Of a stretch of 64,000 nucleotides of DNA, positions 46,783-55,216 are shown piece after piece. Every line of letters begins with the position of its first letter. Position 1 is the first letter of the stretch. The stretch covers positions 2,744,501 to 2,808,500 of the forward strand of contig NZ_CP116304.1 in assembly GCF_028010285.1 (NCBI RefSeq), in the 5' to 3' direction. The stretch is from Pseudomonas sp. Q1-7. GTDB taxonomy: Bacteria > Pseudomonadota > Gammaproteobacteria > Pseudomonadales > Pseudomonadaceae. The notes below the pieces were generated by a model that saw nothing but the letters and a program-made list of their open reading frames with translations, made no database searches and had not been told where the DNA came from. Position numbers and translations under genes: made by a program.

Positions 46783-49700
46783 ATGAACCTCTCCGCCCCC
46801 TTCATCCACCGCCCGGTGGCCACCATGCTGCTGAGCCTGGCGATCCTCCTGCTGGGCAGCGTCAGCTTCGGCCTGCTGCCGGTGTCGCCGCTGCCGCAGA
46901 TGGATTTCCCGGTGATCACCGTGCAGGCCAGCCTGCCCGGCGCCAGCCCGGAAATCATGGCCTCCAGCGTCACCACGCCGCTGGAGCGGTCGCTCGGCAC
47001 CATCGCCGGCATCAACCAGATGACCAGCCGCACCAGCCAGGGCTCGACGCGGATCATCGTGCAGTTCGACCTGGACCGTGACATCAACGGCGCGGCCCGC
47101 GACGTGCAGGCGGCCATCAACGCCTCGCGCAACCTGCTGCCCAGCGGCATGCGCAGCATGCCCACCTACAAGAAGGTCAACCCGTCCCAGGCGCCGATCA
47201 TGGTGCTGTCGCTGACCTCCGACGTGCTGGAGAAGGGCCAGCTCTACGACCTGGCCTCCACCATCCTGGCCCAGAGCCTGTCCCAGGTCAGGGGCGTGGG
47301 CGAAGTGCAGATCGGCGGCAGTTCCCTGCCGGCGGTGCGGGTTGAGCTGGAGCCACAACTGCTGACCCAGTACGGTCTGGCCCTGGACGACGTGCGCAGC
47401 ACCATCGCCGCCGCCAACCAGCGCCGGCCCAAGGGCGCGGTGGAAGATGCCGGACGCCACTGGCAGGTGGGCGCCAACGACCAGTTGGAGAAGGCCGCCG
47501 ACTACGCGCCGCTGATCCTCCGCTACCAGGACGGCGCGGCCCTGCGCCTGGGCGATGTGGCCAAGGTCCGCGACGCGGTGGAAGACCGCTACAACAGTGG
47601 CTTCTTCAACGATGATTCGGCGGTGCTGCTGGTAATCAACCGCCAGGCCGGCGCCAACATCATCGAGACCATCGAGCGCATCAAGCAGCAGCTGCCGGCG
47701 TTGCAGGCGGTGCTGCCGGCCAGCGTCAAGCTGGACCTGGCCATGGACCGCTCGCCGGTGATCCGCGCGACCCTGCACGAGGCCGAGCGCACCCTGCTGA
47801 TCGCGGTATCCCTGGTGATACTGGTGGTCTACCTGTTCCTCGGCAACCTGCGTGCCTCGCTGATCCCGGCGCTGGCGGTGCCGGTGTCGCTGGTGGGCAC
47901 CTTCGCCGTGATGTACCTGATGGGTTTCTCCCTCAACGTACTCTCGCTGATGGCGCTGATCCTCGCCGCCGGGCTGGTGGTGGACGACGCCATCGTGGTG
48001 CTGGAGAACATCTCGCGGCACATCAACGACGGCATGGCGCCGTTCAAGGCGGCCCTGCAGGGCACCCGCGAGGTGGGCTTCACCCTGCTGTCGATGAACC
48101 TCTCGCTGGTGGCGGTGTTCGTGTCGATCCTCTTCATGGGCGGCATCATCGACCGGCTGTTCCGCGAATTTTCCCTGACCCTGGCGGTGGCCATCCTGGT
48201 CTCGCTGCTGGTGTCCCTGACCCTGACGCCCATGCTTTGCGCGCGCTGGCTCAAGCCCCATGTGCCGGACCGGGACAGCCGCCTGCAACGCTGGAGCGAG
48301 ACCCTGCACACGCGCATGGTCGGCGCCTACGACCGCACCCTGGGGCTGGCCCTGCGCCATCCGCGCCTGACCCTGGCCAGCCTGCTGCTGACCATCGCCT
48401 GCAACATCGCCCTCTACGTGCTGGTGCCCAAGACCTTCCTGCCGCAGCAGGACACTGGCCAGTTGATCGGCTTCATCCGGGGCGACGACGGCCTGTCCTT
48501 CACCGTGATGCAGCCGAAGATGGAAACCTTCCGCCGCGCCGTGCTGGCCGATCCGGCGGTGGAGAGCGTGGCCGGCTTCATCGGCGGCGGTGGCGGCATC
48601 AACAACGCCTTCATGATCGTGCGCCTGAAGCCCATCGCCGAACGCAAGGTTTCGGCGCAGAAAGTCATCGAACGGCTGCGCGCCAACCTGCCCAAGGTGC
48701 CCGGCGGCCGGCTGATGCTGATGGCCGACCAGGACCTGCAGTTCGGCGGCGGTCGCGAGCAGCGCAGCTCCCAGTACGAGTACGTGCTGCAGAGCGGCGA
48801 GCTGTCCGACCTGCGCACCTGGCTGCCGAAGGTCACCGCCGCGCTCAAGGCGCTGCCGGAACTCACCGCCATCGACGCCAACGAGGGGGAGGGCGCCCAG
48901 CAGATCACCCTGCAGGTGGACCGCGACACCGCCAAGCGCCTGGGCGTGGACATGGCCATGGTCAGCTCGGCGCTGAACAACGCCTACAGCCAGCGGCAGA
49001 TCTCCACCATCTACGACACCCTGAACCAGTACCAGGTGGTGATGGAGGTCAACCCGAAATACGCCCAGGACCCGGAAACCCTCAAGCAGGTGCAACTGAT
49101 CACCGCCGACGGCCAGCGCGTGCCGCTGTCCAGCTTCGCCCGTTACGAGCGCAGCCTGGAGGAAGACCGGGTCAGCCACGAAGGGCAGTTCGCCTCGGAG
49201 AGCATCTCCTTCGACCTGGCTCCCGGCGTCAGCCTGGACACGGCCACCGTCGCCATCGAGAAGGCGGTGGCCGCCATCGGCCTGCCCAGCTCGGTGATCG
49301 CCCGGATGGGCGGCAGCGCCGACGCCTTCCAGAGCACCCAGCAGAACCAGCCGTGGATGATCCTCGCCGCCCTGGTGCTGGTGTACCTGGTGCTGGGCAT
49401 CCTCTACGAGAGCTACATCCACCCGCTGACCATCCTCTCCACGCTGCCCTCGGCGGGTGTCGGCGCGCTGCTGGCGATCCTCCTCACCGGCGGCGAGTTC
49501 AGCCTGATTTCGCTGCTCGGCCTGTTCCTGCTGATCGGCGTGGTGAAGAAGAACGCCATCATGATGATCGACCTGGCCCTGCAACTGGAGCGCAACGACG
49601 GCCTGTCCCCGGCGGAATCCATCCGCCAGGCCTGCCTGCTGCGCCTGCGGCCGATCCTGATGACCACCATCGCCGCCATCCTCGGTGCCGTGCCGCTGCT

Positions 49701-49890
49701 GATCGGCGGCGCGGAGGGCGCGGAAATGCGCCAGCCGCTGGGCGTGGCCATCATCGGCGGCCTGGTGCTGAGCCAATTGCTGACCCTCTATACCACCCCC
49801 GTGGTCTACCTCTACCTCGACCGCCTGCGCCACCGCTTCAACCGCTGGCGTGGCGTGCGCACCGACGCTGCCCTGGAAACACCGCTATGA
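46783..49890 (+). CDS. muxC: RND multidrug pump subunit MuxC
   Basis: 1035-aa second RND transporter of the operon, MdtC-like. TM4 carries GLVVDDAIVVLENISRH, and the C-terminal half has [18 protein letters not shown]. Pairs with MuxB in one tripartite pump, as in MdtBC. It ends in a 4-base overlap with opmB. Confidence 0.95.
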   Translation: MNLSAPFIHRPVATMLLSLAILLLGSVSFGLLPVSPLPQMDFPVITVQASLPGASPEIMASSVTTPLERSLGTIAGINQMTSRTSQGSTRIIVQFDLDRDINGAARDVQAAINASRNLLPSGMRSMPTYKKVNPSQAPIMVLSLTSDVLEKGQLYDLASTILAQSLSQVRGVGEVQIGGSSLPAVRVELEPQLLTQYGLALDDVRSTIAAANQRRPKGAVEDAGRHWQVGANDQLEKAADYAPLILRYQDGAALRLGDVAKVRDAVEDRYNSGFFNDDSAVLLVINRQAGANIIETIERIKQQLPALQAVLPASVKLDLAMDRSPVIRATLHEAERTLLIAVSLVILVVYLFLGNLRASLIPALAVPVSLVGTFAVMYLMGFSLNVLSLMALILAAGLVVDDAIVVLENISRHINDGMAPFKAALQGTREVGFTLLSMNLSLVAVFVSILFMGGIIDRLFREFSLTLAVAILVSLLVSLTLTPMLCARWLKPHVPDRDSRLQRWSETLHTRMVGAYDRTLGLALRHPRLTLASLLLTIACNIALYVLVPKTFLPQQDTGQLIGFIRGDDGLSFTVMQPKMETFRRAVLADPAVESVAGFIGGGGGINNAFMIVRLKPIAERKVSAQKVIERLRANLPKVPGGRLMLMADQDLQFGGGREQRSSQYEYVLQSGELSDLRTWLPKVTAALKALPELTAIDANEGEGAQQITLQVDRDTAKRLGVDMAMVSSALNNAYSQRQISTIYDTLNQYQVVMEVNPKYAQDPETLKQVQLITADGQRVPLSSFARYERSLEEDRVSHEGQFASESISFDLAPGVSLDTATVAIEKAVAAIGLPSSVIARMGGSADAFQSTQQNQPWMILAALVLVYLVLGILYESYIHPLTILSTLPSAGVGALLAILLTGGEFSLISLLGLFLLIGVVKKNAIMMIDLALQLERNDGLSPAESIRQACLLRLRPILMTTIAAILGAVPLLIGGAEGAEMRQPLGVAIIGGLVLSQLLTLYTTPVVYLYLDRLRHRFNRWRGVRTDAALETPL

Positions 49891-51386
49891 ACACCGCTGC
49901 CACCTCCCTGAAACCCCTGCGCCGTGCCATGGCCATGGCCTTCGCCGGCCTGCTGTTGTCCGGCTGCGCCATCGGCCCGGACTACCAGCGTCCGGAGCAG
50001 AGCGTGCCCGCGCAGTTCAAGCACGCCGAAGGCTGGTCCCTGGCCAGCCCGGCCGACCTGGAGCACCGTGGCCGCTGGTGGGAGCTTTACAACGACGCCA
50101 CCCTCAACGGCCTGCAGCAGCGCCTGGAGGCTTCGAACCAGACCCTCGCCCAGTCCGTCGCCCAGTACCGTCAGGCCCAGGCGCTGGCCCGTGGCGCGCG
50201 GGCCTCGTTTTTCCCCTCGGTGACCGCCAATGCCGGCAAGACCCGTTCCGGGCAGGGCGGTGGCGACAGCACCGTGCGCCTGGCCGACGGCTCCACCGTC
50301 ACCAGCTCAGGCGGCGGCGGCGTGTCCAAGAGCTACGACGTCAGCCTCGGGGTGAACTGGGAAATCGACCTCTGGGGCAAGCTGCGCCGGCAACTGGAAT
50401 CCGACACCGCGAGCCTGCAGGCCAGCGCCGCCGACCTCGCCGCCGCACGCCTCAGCCTGCAATCGGAACTGGCGCAGAACTACCTGCAATTGCGGGTGCT
50501 GGATGCACAGAAACGCCTGCTGGAGGCCACCATCGCCGCCTACCAGCGCGCCCTGACCCTGACCCAGAACCAGTACAAGGCCGGTATCGTCACCCGCGCC
50601 GACGTGGCCCAGGCCACCACTCAGCTGAAAAGTACCCAGGCCCAGGTGATCGACCTCAAGTACCAGCGCGCGCAGCTGGAGAACGCCCTCGCCGTACTGG
50701 TCGGCGTGCCGCCGGCGGAGTTCAGCCTGGCCGAGGTGGACAGCGTACCGGCGTTGCCGCACGTGCCGGCGCTGCTGCCCTCGCAACTGCTGGAACGCCG
50801 CCCCGACGTGGCCTCCGCCGAGCGCAACGTGATGGCGGCCAACGCCCGGATCGGTGTCGCCAAGTCCGCCTACTTCCCCAGCCTCAGCCTGAGCGCCGCC
50901 GGCGGCTACCGCAGCGGCAGCCTGCATGACTGGATCACCACGCCCAACCGCTTCTGGTCCATCGGCCCGGAATTCGCCATGACCCTGTTCGACGGCGGCC
51001 TGATCCGTTCCCAGGTGGACCAGGCCGAGGCCAGCTACGACCAGACCGTTGCCGTGTACCGCCAGACCGTGCTCGACAGCTTCCGCGAAGCCGAGGACTA
51101 CCTGGTCCAGCTCGACGTGCTGGCCGAGGAGAGCGGTGTGCAGCAGGAAGCCCTGGACGCCGCCCGCGAAGCCCTGCGCCTGATCACCAACCAGTACCGC
51201 GCCGGCACCGTCGACTACAACAGCGTGGTCACCAACCAGGCCACCGCGCTGAACAACGAGCGCACGCTGTTGACCCTGATGGGCAGCCGCCTGACCACCA
51301 GCGTCCAGCTCATCGCCGCCCTGGGCGGGGGATGGGAACAGACGCAACTGGAGCGGGCGGAGTCGGATGGCGAGGCGCTGCCTTAA
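49887..51386 (+). CDS. opmB: Outer-membrane efflux lipoprotein OpmB
   Basis: 499-aa TolC/OprM-family outer-membrane channel. A lipobox LLLSGC (Cys near residue 29) predicts a lipidated N-terminus, followed by IGPDYQRP as in NodT-type proteins. Two repeats of the alpha-hairpin/beta-strand unit are visible (first around LAQNYLQLRVLDAQKRLLEA, second around SFREAEDYLVQLDVL). ATG at 49887 overlaps the muxC stop; longer antisense-like frame ignored. Exit duct for MuxABC. Confidence 0.94.
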   Translation: MNTAATSLKPLRRAMAMAFAGLLLSGCAIGPDYQRPEQSVPAQFKHAEGWSLASPADLEHRGRWWELYNDATLNGLQQRLEASNQTLAQSVAQYRQAQALARGARASFFPSVTANAGKTRSGQGGGDSTVRLADGSTVTSSGGGGVSKSYDVSLGVNWEIDLWGKLRRQLESDTASLQASAADLAAARLSLQSELAQNYLQLRVLDAQKRLLEATIAAYQRALTLTQNQYKAGIVTRADVAQATTQLKSTQAQVIDLKYQRAQLENALAVLVGVPPAEFSLAEVDSVPALPHVPALLPSQLLERRPDVASAERNVMAANARIGVAKSAYFPSLSLSAAGGYRSGSLHDWITTPNRFWSIGPEFAMTLFDGGLIRSQVDQAEASYDQTVAVYRQTVLDSFREAEDYLVQLDVLAEESGVQQEALDAAREALRLITNQYRAGTVDYNSVVTNQATALNNERTLLTLMGSRLTTSVQLIAALGGGWEQTQLERAESDGEALP

Positions 51387-51394
51387 GGCCGCGT

Positions 51395-51493
51395 CGCGTG
51401 GTGTTCGCCGCGGCCAACGCCGAGGGCGAACCCTTCGGCCTTTCCACGGCGGCGATCTACGCCCGCTGGCAGGCCCTGCACGCCGCGCGCTGA
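51395..51493 (+). pseudogene. Possible C-terminal remnant of a lost gene
   Basis: Just after opmB, an open stretch reads RVVFAAANAEGEPFGLSTAA then IYARWQALHAAR and a stop. It has protein-like composition and codon use but no start codon or upstream continuation. It may be the end of a deleted gene, or chance in GC-rich DNA. The rest of the gap to 51625 shows nothing recognisable. Confidence 0.3.
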
Positions 51494-51625
51494 GCGTTCC
51501 GGGCCCCTGGCGGGCCGGGCGCCGCTGATGACCGGTCCCGCACGGGGCGCCATCTGCGGCTATACCACTGGAAAGGCCCACAAGCGGCACCAGCCGTGGT
51601 TTTCGGGCCATTCCGGGAGAACCGC

Positions 51626-52369
51626 ATGTCGGAAACCGCCAGAACCGCAATCGTCACCGGGGCGTCCCGGGGTATCGGCGCGGCCATAGCCCGGCGCCTG
51701 GCCGCCGAAGGTATCCAGGTGGTGGTCAATTACGCCTCCCGGCCGGAATCCGCCGAGCAGGTGGTGGAAGACATCCGGCGGGCCGGGGGCAAGGCCTACC
51801 CGGTGCTGGCCGACGTCAGCGACCCTGTGGCGGTCGCCGTGCTGTTCGACCAGACCGAAATGGAGTTCGGCGCCATCGATATCCTGGTGAACAACGCCGG
51901 GGTGATCCAGCCCGGCCTGGTGCCGCTCGCCGATACCGAGATGGCGCTCTACGACCGGCTCTTCGCCATCAACACCCGCGGCACCTTCAACACCCTCAAG
52001 CTGGCGGCGTCACGCCTGCGCAGCGGTGGGCGCATCGTCAACCTGTCCAGCAGCGTGGTGGGGCTGAGCCTGCCGGGCTACGCCATCTACGCCGCGTCCA
52101 AGGCGGCGGTGGAAACCATGAGCGCGATCTTCGCCCGCGAGCTGCGCGGGCGGAACATTTCGGTCAATTGCGTGGCGCCTGGGCCGACGGCCACCAACCT
52201 GTTCCTGGAAGGCAAACCGCCGGAACTGGTGGCGCGCCTGGTCAAGCAGGCGCCCCTGGAACGCCTGGGCAACCCCGAGGATATCGCCAACCTGGTCGCC
52301 TTCCTGGTGGGGCCCGAAGGCGCCTGGGTGAACGGGCAGACCCTCAGGGTGAACGGAGGCATCGTCTGA
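51626..52369 (+). CDS. Short-chain dehydrogenase/reductase (FabG-like)
   Basis: 247-aa NAD(P)-dependent SDR with the classical cofactor motif TGASRGIG, NNAG, catalytic Ser (NLSSSVVGLS) and YAIYAASKAAVE, and a C-terminal NGQTLRVNGGIV. Cytoplasmic oxidoreductase acting on a keto/hydroxyl group; substrate unknown. ATG at 51626 follows GGGAG. The small DUF190 gene follows 19 bases downstream. Confidence 0.88.
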   Translation: MSETARTAIVTGASRGIGAAIARRLAAEGIQVVVNYASRPESAEQVVEDIRRAGGKAYPVLADVSDPVAVAVLFDQTEMEFGAIDILVNNAGVIQPGLVPLADTEMALYDRLFAINTRGTFNTLKLAASRLRSGGRIVNLSSSVVGLSLPGYAIYAASKAAVETMSAIFARELRGRNISVNCVAPGPTATNLFLEGKPPELVARLVKQAPLERLGNPEDIANLVAFLVGPEGAWVNGQTLRVNGGIV

Positions 52370-52388
52370 CCTCGCGAAGGAGGCTGAT

Positions 52389-52715
52389 ATGAAGGGCTGC
52401 CAGCTCACGCTCTACACCCAGCAGAACCGGCGCCACCAGGGCAAGATGCTGGCGGACTGGATCGTCGGCCTGGCCATGGAAATGGGCCTGCGCGGCGCCA
52501 CCCTGGTTTCCGGGATCGAAGGCTTCGGCCATACCCGGCACATCCATTCCCATCACTTCTTCGAGATGGCTGACCAGCCGATGCTGATTCTCCTGGCCCT
52601 GACCGAGGCGGAGTGCGATGCCCTGCTCAAGCGCCTGGCAGATGAGGCCGTGCCGCTGTTCTACGTCCGGGTTCCCGCCGAGTTCGGGCTGCTGGGCGCG
52701 CCGGTGGATGGTTGA
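52389..52715 (+). CDS. DUF190-family small protein
   Basis: 108-aa protein of the DUF190 family, PII-like fold. The family start (LTLYTQQNRRHQGKMLADWI) and the GLRGATLVSGIEGFG motif followed by GHTRHIHSHHFFEMADQP are clear. The His-rich loop may bind metal or ligand. Family members are often near fluoride or ion channels, but none is present here. ATG at 52389 with AAGGAGG upstream. Function unknown. Confidence 0.85.
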   Translation: MKGCQLTLYTQQNRRHQGKMLADWIVGLAMEMGLRGATLVSGIEGFGHTRHIHSHHFFEMADQPMLILLALTEAECDALLKRLADEAVPLFYVRVPAEFGLLGAPVDG

Positions 52716-52763
52716 GGCCGGCCTCTGCGACAATCTCCGCTTCGCCACCCGCAAGGCCGTCCG

Positions 52764-52979
52764 ATGAAGCCCGAAGACCTGCTGCTCCTGGTCACCCGCG
52801 AAATGCCCTACGGCAAATACAAGGGCCGCCTGATCGCCGACCTGCCCGGACACTACCTGAACTGGTTCGCCCGTGAAGGCTTTCCCAAGGGCGAGATCGG
52901 TCGGTTGCTGATGCTGATGCAGGAGATCGACCACAACGGCCTGAAGCCGCTGCTCGAGCCGTTGCGCCACCGGCGCTGA
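52764..52979 (+). CDS. DUF3820-family small protein
   Basis: 71-aa protein matching the DUF3820 (putative quorum-sensing-regulated virulence factor) family: MPYGKYKGRLIADLPGHYLN, then WFAREGFPKGEIGRLL. Relatives are short, soluble and of unknown function; the motif MPFGKYKG is the hallmark. ATG at 52764. The gene is followed directly by the 95-bp repeat array. Confidence 0.85.
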   Translation: MKPEDLLLLVTREMPYGKYKGRLIADLPGHYLNWFAREGFPKGEIGRLLMLMQEIDHNGLKPLLEPLRHRR

Positions 52980-53019
52980 ACGCCGCGACGGGTGATGGTG
53001 CAGCGGCGGCCCTTGCTCC

Positions 53020-53540
53020 CGTTGGGTTTCACCTACGCGGGAGCGGACTGGGGGCTGGACGTAGGATGGGTAGAGGTACGAAACCCATCGTCTCGTGGCG
53101 TTGGGTTTCGCTGCGCTCTACGCCAACCTACGCGGGAGCGGGCTGGGGGCTGGACGTAGGATGGGTAGAGGTACGAAACCCATCGTTTCGGGGTGTTGGG
53201 TTTCGCTGCGCTCTACACCAACCTACGCGGGAGCGGGCTGGGAGCTGAACGTAGGATGGGTAGAGGTACGAAACCCATCGCGTCGTGGCGTTGGGTTTCG
53301 CTGCGCTCTACACCAACCTACGCGGGAGCGGGCTGGGAGCGGGACGTAGGATGGGTAGAGGTCCGAAACCCATCGTGTCGCGGCGTTGGGTTTCGCTGCG
53401 CTCTACACCAACCCACGCGGGAGCGGGCTGGGAGCTGAACGTAGGATGGGTAGAGGCACGAAACCCATCGTTTCACGGTGTTGGGTTTCGCTGCGCTCTA
53501 CACCAACCTGCGCGGGAGCGGACTGGGGGCTGGACGTAGT
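53020..53540. repeat. Tandem array of 95-bp hairpin units (five full plus partial)
   Basis: The landmark GTAGGATGGGTAGAGG occurs at exact 95-base steps at 53061, 53156, 53251, 53346 and 53441, with a truncated sixth start at 53536 and a partial right arm at 53020-53060. Each unit contains a left arm (GTAGGATGGGTAGAGGTACG, AAACCCATC) and a right arm (GTTGGGTTTCGCTGCGCTCT, ACACCAACCTAC), imperfect reverse complements separated by about 10 bases, followed by a GCGGGAGCGGGCTGGGGGCT linker. Units differ at a few positions. The open frames across it are artefacts: 95 is not a multiple of three. Confidence 0.93.
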
Positions 53541-53788
53541 CCCGCCTCCCACTTGCCGCAATTCTGTCCGATAACCGCCCAGCCTGCCGCACCCCCTTCC
53601 GGCCGCAACCGCTCTAGCTTCGGGGGCGTCGCCATTGTTCGCGAAGTGCGAACACTCATATCGCCGAAACCGCAATTGTTGGAGGGGTAGGGCACTTGTA
53701 GCTTGCAACCCAGCCGGACGGCCCGAACCGCACTGCCAGCGCGCTCCGTCACGGCATCAGGCTGACTAATAACAACAAGGTAGCTGCC
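53541..53788. promoter_or_regulatory. Upstream region of the porin/ABC operon
   Basis: Gap between the repeat array and the porin gene. It contains the operator-like dyad listed separately, and a run of mixed sequence with no gene. The GGAGGGGTAGGG stretch near 53680 is too far from the start to be its ribosome site. Confidence 0.35.
53636..53654. promoter_or_regulatory. Perfect dyad operator upstream of the porin gene
   Basis: TGTTCGC-GAAGT-GCGAACA, seven-base perfect arms and a five-base centre, 135 bases before the porin start. The size and symmetry fit a dimeric repressor or activator site (IclR/TetR/GntR-like spacing); the regulator is not identified. Confidence 0.5.
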
Positions 53789-55138
53789 ATGATCCGTAGC
53801 AAGCATTTCTCCGCATCCCCTCTGTTCGCCCCGGTCCTGGCGGCCGTCGCACTGTTCCCCAGCATCGCCCAGGCCGCCGAGCCGGGGCCGTCCGGTTCGC
53901 TGTTCCGCAGCGCCTTCGGCGACGGCCTGGAAAAGGACCATGGCATCAAGGTCCATGGCTGGGCCCAGGCGGGCTGGATCTACAACGACAACGGCAGCGA
54001 TGACGTGAGCAAGCAGGCCTTCTTCAACAACGACGAAGGCTTCAACCTCAACCAGTTCGCCCTGTCCATCGAGAAGGCCCCCAAGGGCAATGTGGTCGGT
54101 CGCGTCGGCCCGTTCCCCGGTCCCATGCCGCAGGAAGCCGACTGGGGTTTCAACGTCACCGCGCTGTACGGCAAGGATGCGCGCTTCTTCAAGACCTACG
54201 GTTTCGACGAAGACCTGGGCGTCAACCGCAGCGCCGATGCCAACGATGAAAACTTCAACATCGCCCAGGCCTACCTGGACTTCTACATCCCGGTGCTCGG
54301 CGGCTCCAACCTGATGCTCGGCGTGTTCCACACCCCGCTGGAGAACGAGATCGGCTTTGCCCTGCCGAGCCCCGCGCCGACCGACTTCTACAGCCACACC
54401 TATTCCTTCATGCACGGCCCGGCCAAGCACACCGGCGCGCTCTATTCCTTCAAGCTGCCCCAGGAAGAGGGCGGCAGCATGCTCGGTTTCGAACTGGGCC
54501 TGGTGCAGGGCTGGAACAATATGCAGGACCCCAACGGCGACCCGGACGTCATCGCCAACCTGCGTTGGCGCTCAGCGGACTTCCGCACCTGGGTGGACTG
54601 GGAAAACATCTACGGCAACGGCGCTGGTGACAGCTTCGCCGAGTGCGCCTGCGGCTCGCCCATCCCCGCCGGCACCGATGACCAGGACCTGACGCGCTAC
54701 GCCTCCTACCTGACGGTTTCCCATGTGCTCGATGCGCGCAACCGCATCGCCGTGGAGTTCAACTACGGCCAGCAGGAAGACGCCGCCTTCGCCGCCTTCG
54801 CGGACAAGGGCAATGCCCACTGGTATGGCGCCGACGTCAACTGGTACCACCGCCTGGCCGACGACCTGATGTGGAACAGCCGCGCCGAATGGTTCTACAG
54901 CGACGCGCCGGTGCACGTGGTGATGGCCAACATCGACCCGCAGACCGGCATCCCCGATCCGAGCTGGGGCAGCTTCTACGGCTTCACCACCAACCTGGCC
55001 TGGACCCCGGTGCCGAACCTGCGCCTGCGCCCCGAGCTGCGCTACGACATCCACAGCGGCAGCGGTCGCGATGCCTTCGGTGGCGGACGCGAGGACAGCC
55101 AGCTGATCGGCTCCTTCGACGTCACCGTCTTCTTCTGA
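53789..55138 (+). CDS. BBP2-type outer-membrane beta-barrel porin
   Basis: 449-aa outer-membrane protein with a signal peptide (cleavage after SIAQAA) and alternating barrel strands, matching the OmpL-like putative beta-barrel porin-2 (BBP2) family: KVHGWAQAGWIYNDNG, EGFNLNQFALSIEKAP, TALYGKDARFFKTYG, ending in the aromatic strand FDVTVFF. It probably admits the substrate of the ABC transporter encoded directly downstream (79 bases). Substrate unknown. ATG at 53789 begins the signal peptide. Confidence 0.85.
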   Translation: MIRSKHFSASPLFAPVLAAVALFPSIAQAAEPGPSGSLFRSAFGDGLEKDHGIKVHGWAQAGWIYNDNGSDDVSKQAFFNNDEGFNLNQFALSIEKAPKGNVVGRVGPFPGPMPQEADWGFNVTALYGKDARFFKTYGFDEDLGVNRSADANDENFNIAQAYLDFYIPVLGGSNLMLGVFHTPLENEIGFALPSPAPTDFYSHTYSFMHGPAKHTGALYSFKLPQEEGGSMLGFELGLVQGWNNMQDPNGDPDVIANLRWRSADFRTWVDWENIYGNGAGDSFAECACGSPIPAGTDDQDLTRYASYLTVSHVLDARNRIAVEFNYGQQEDAAFAAFADKGNAHWYGADVNWYHRLADDLMWNSRAEWFYSDAPVHVVMANIDPQTGIPDPSWGSFYGFTTNLAWTPVPNLRLRPELRYDIHSGSGRDAFGGGREDSQLIGSFDVTVFF

Positions 55139-55216
55139 TCCGGCTCCAAACCACTGCCCTCCCGGCCGGGCCCGTGCGCCCGCGCCGGGCTTCATCTCCA
55201 CGTCGAGGTACGCGTC

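Noticed and set aside
53020..53540. CRISPR array
   Set aside because: Repeats are 95 bp, contiguous and without unique spacers, and no cas genes are present.
53066..53574. Several 60-84 codon frames (GWVEVRNPS-type peptides)
   Set aside because: Products of the 95-bp tandem repeat read in successive frames; no start signals and no family.
53690..53708. Sigma-54 promoter for the porin operon (GGGCAC ... TTGCA)
   Set aside because: Spacing between GG and GC doublets is 14, not 12.
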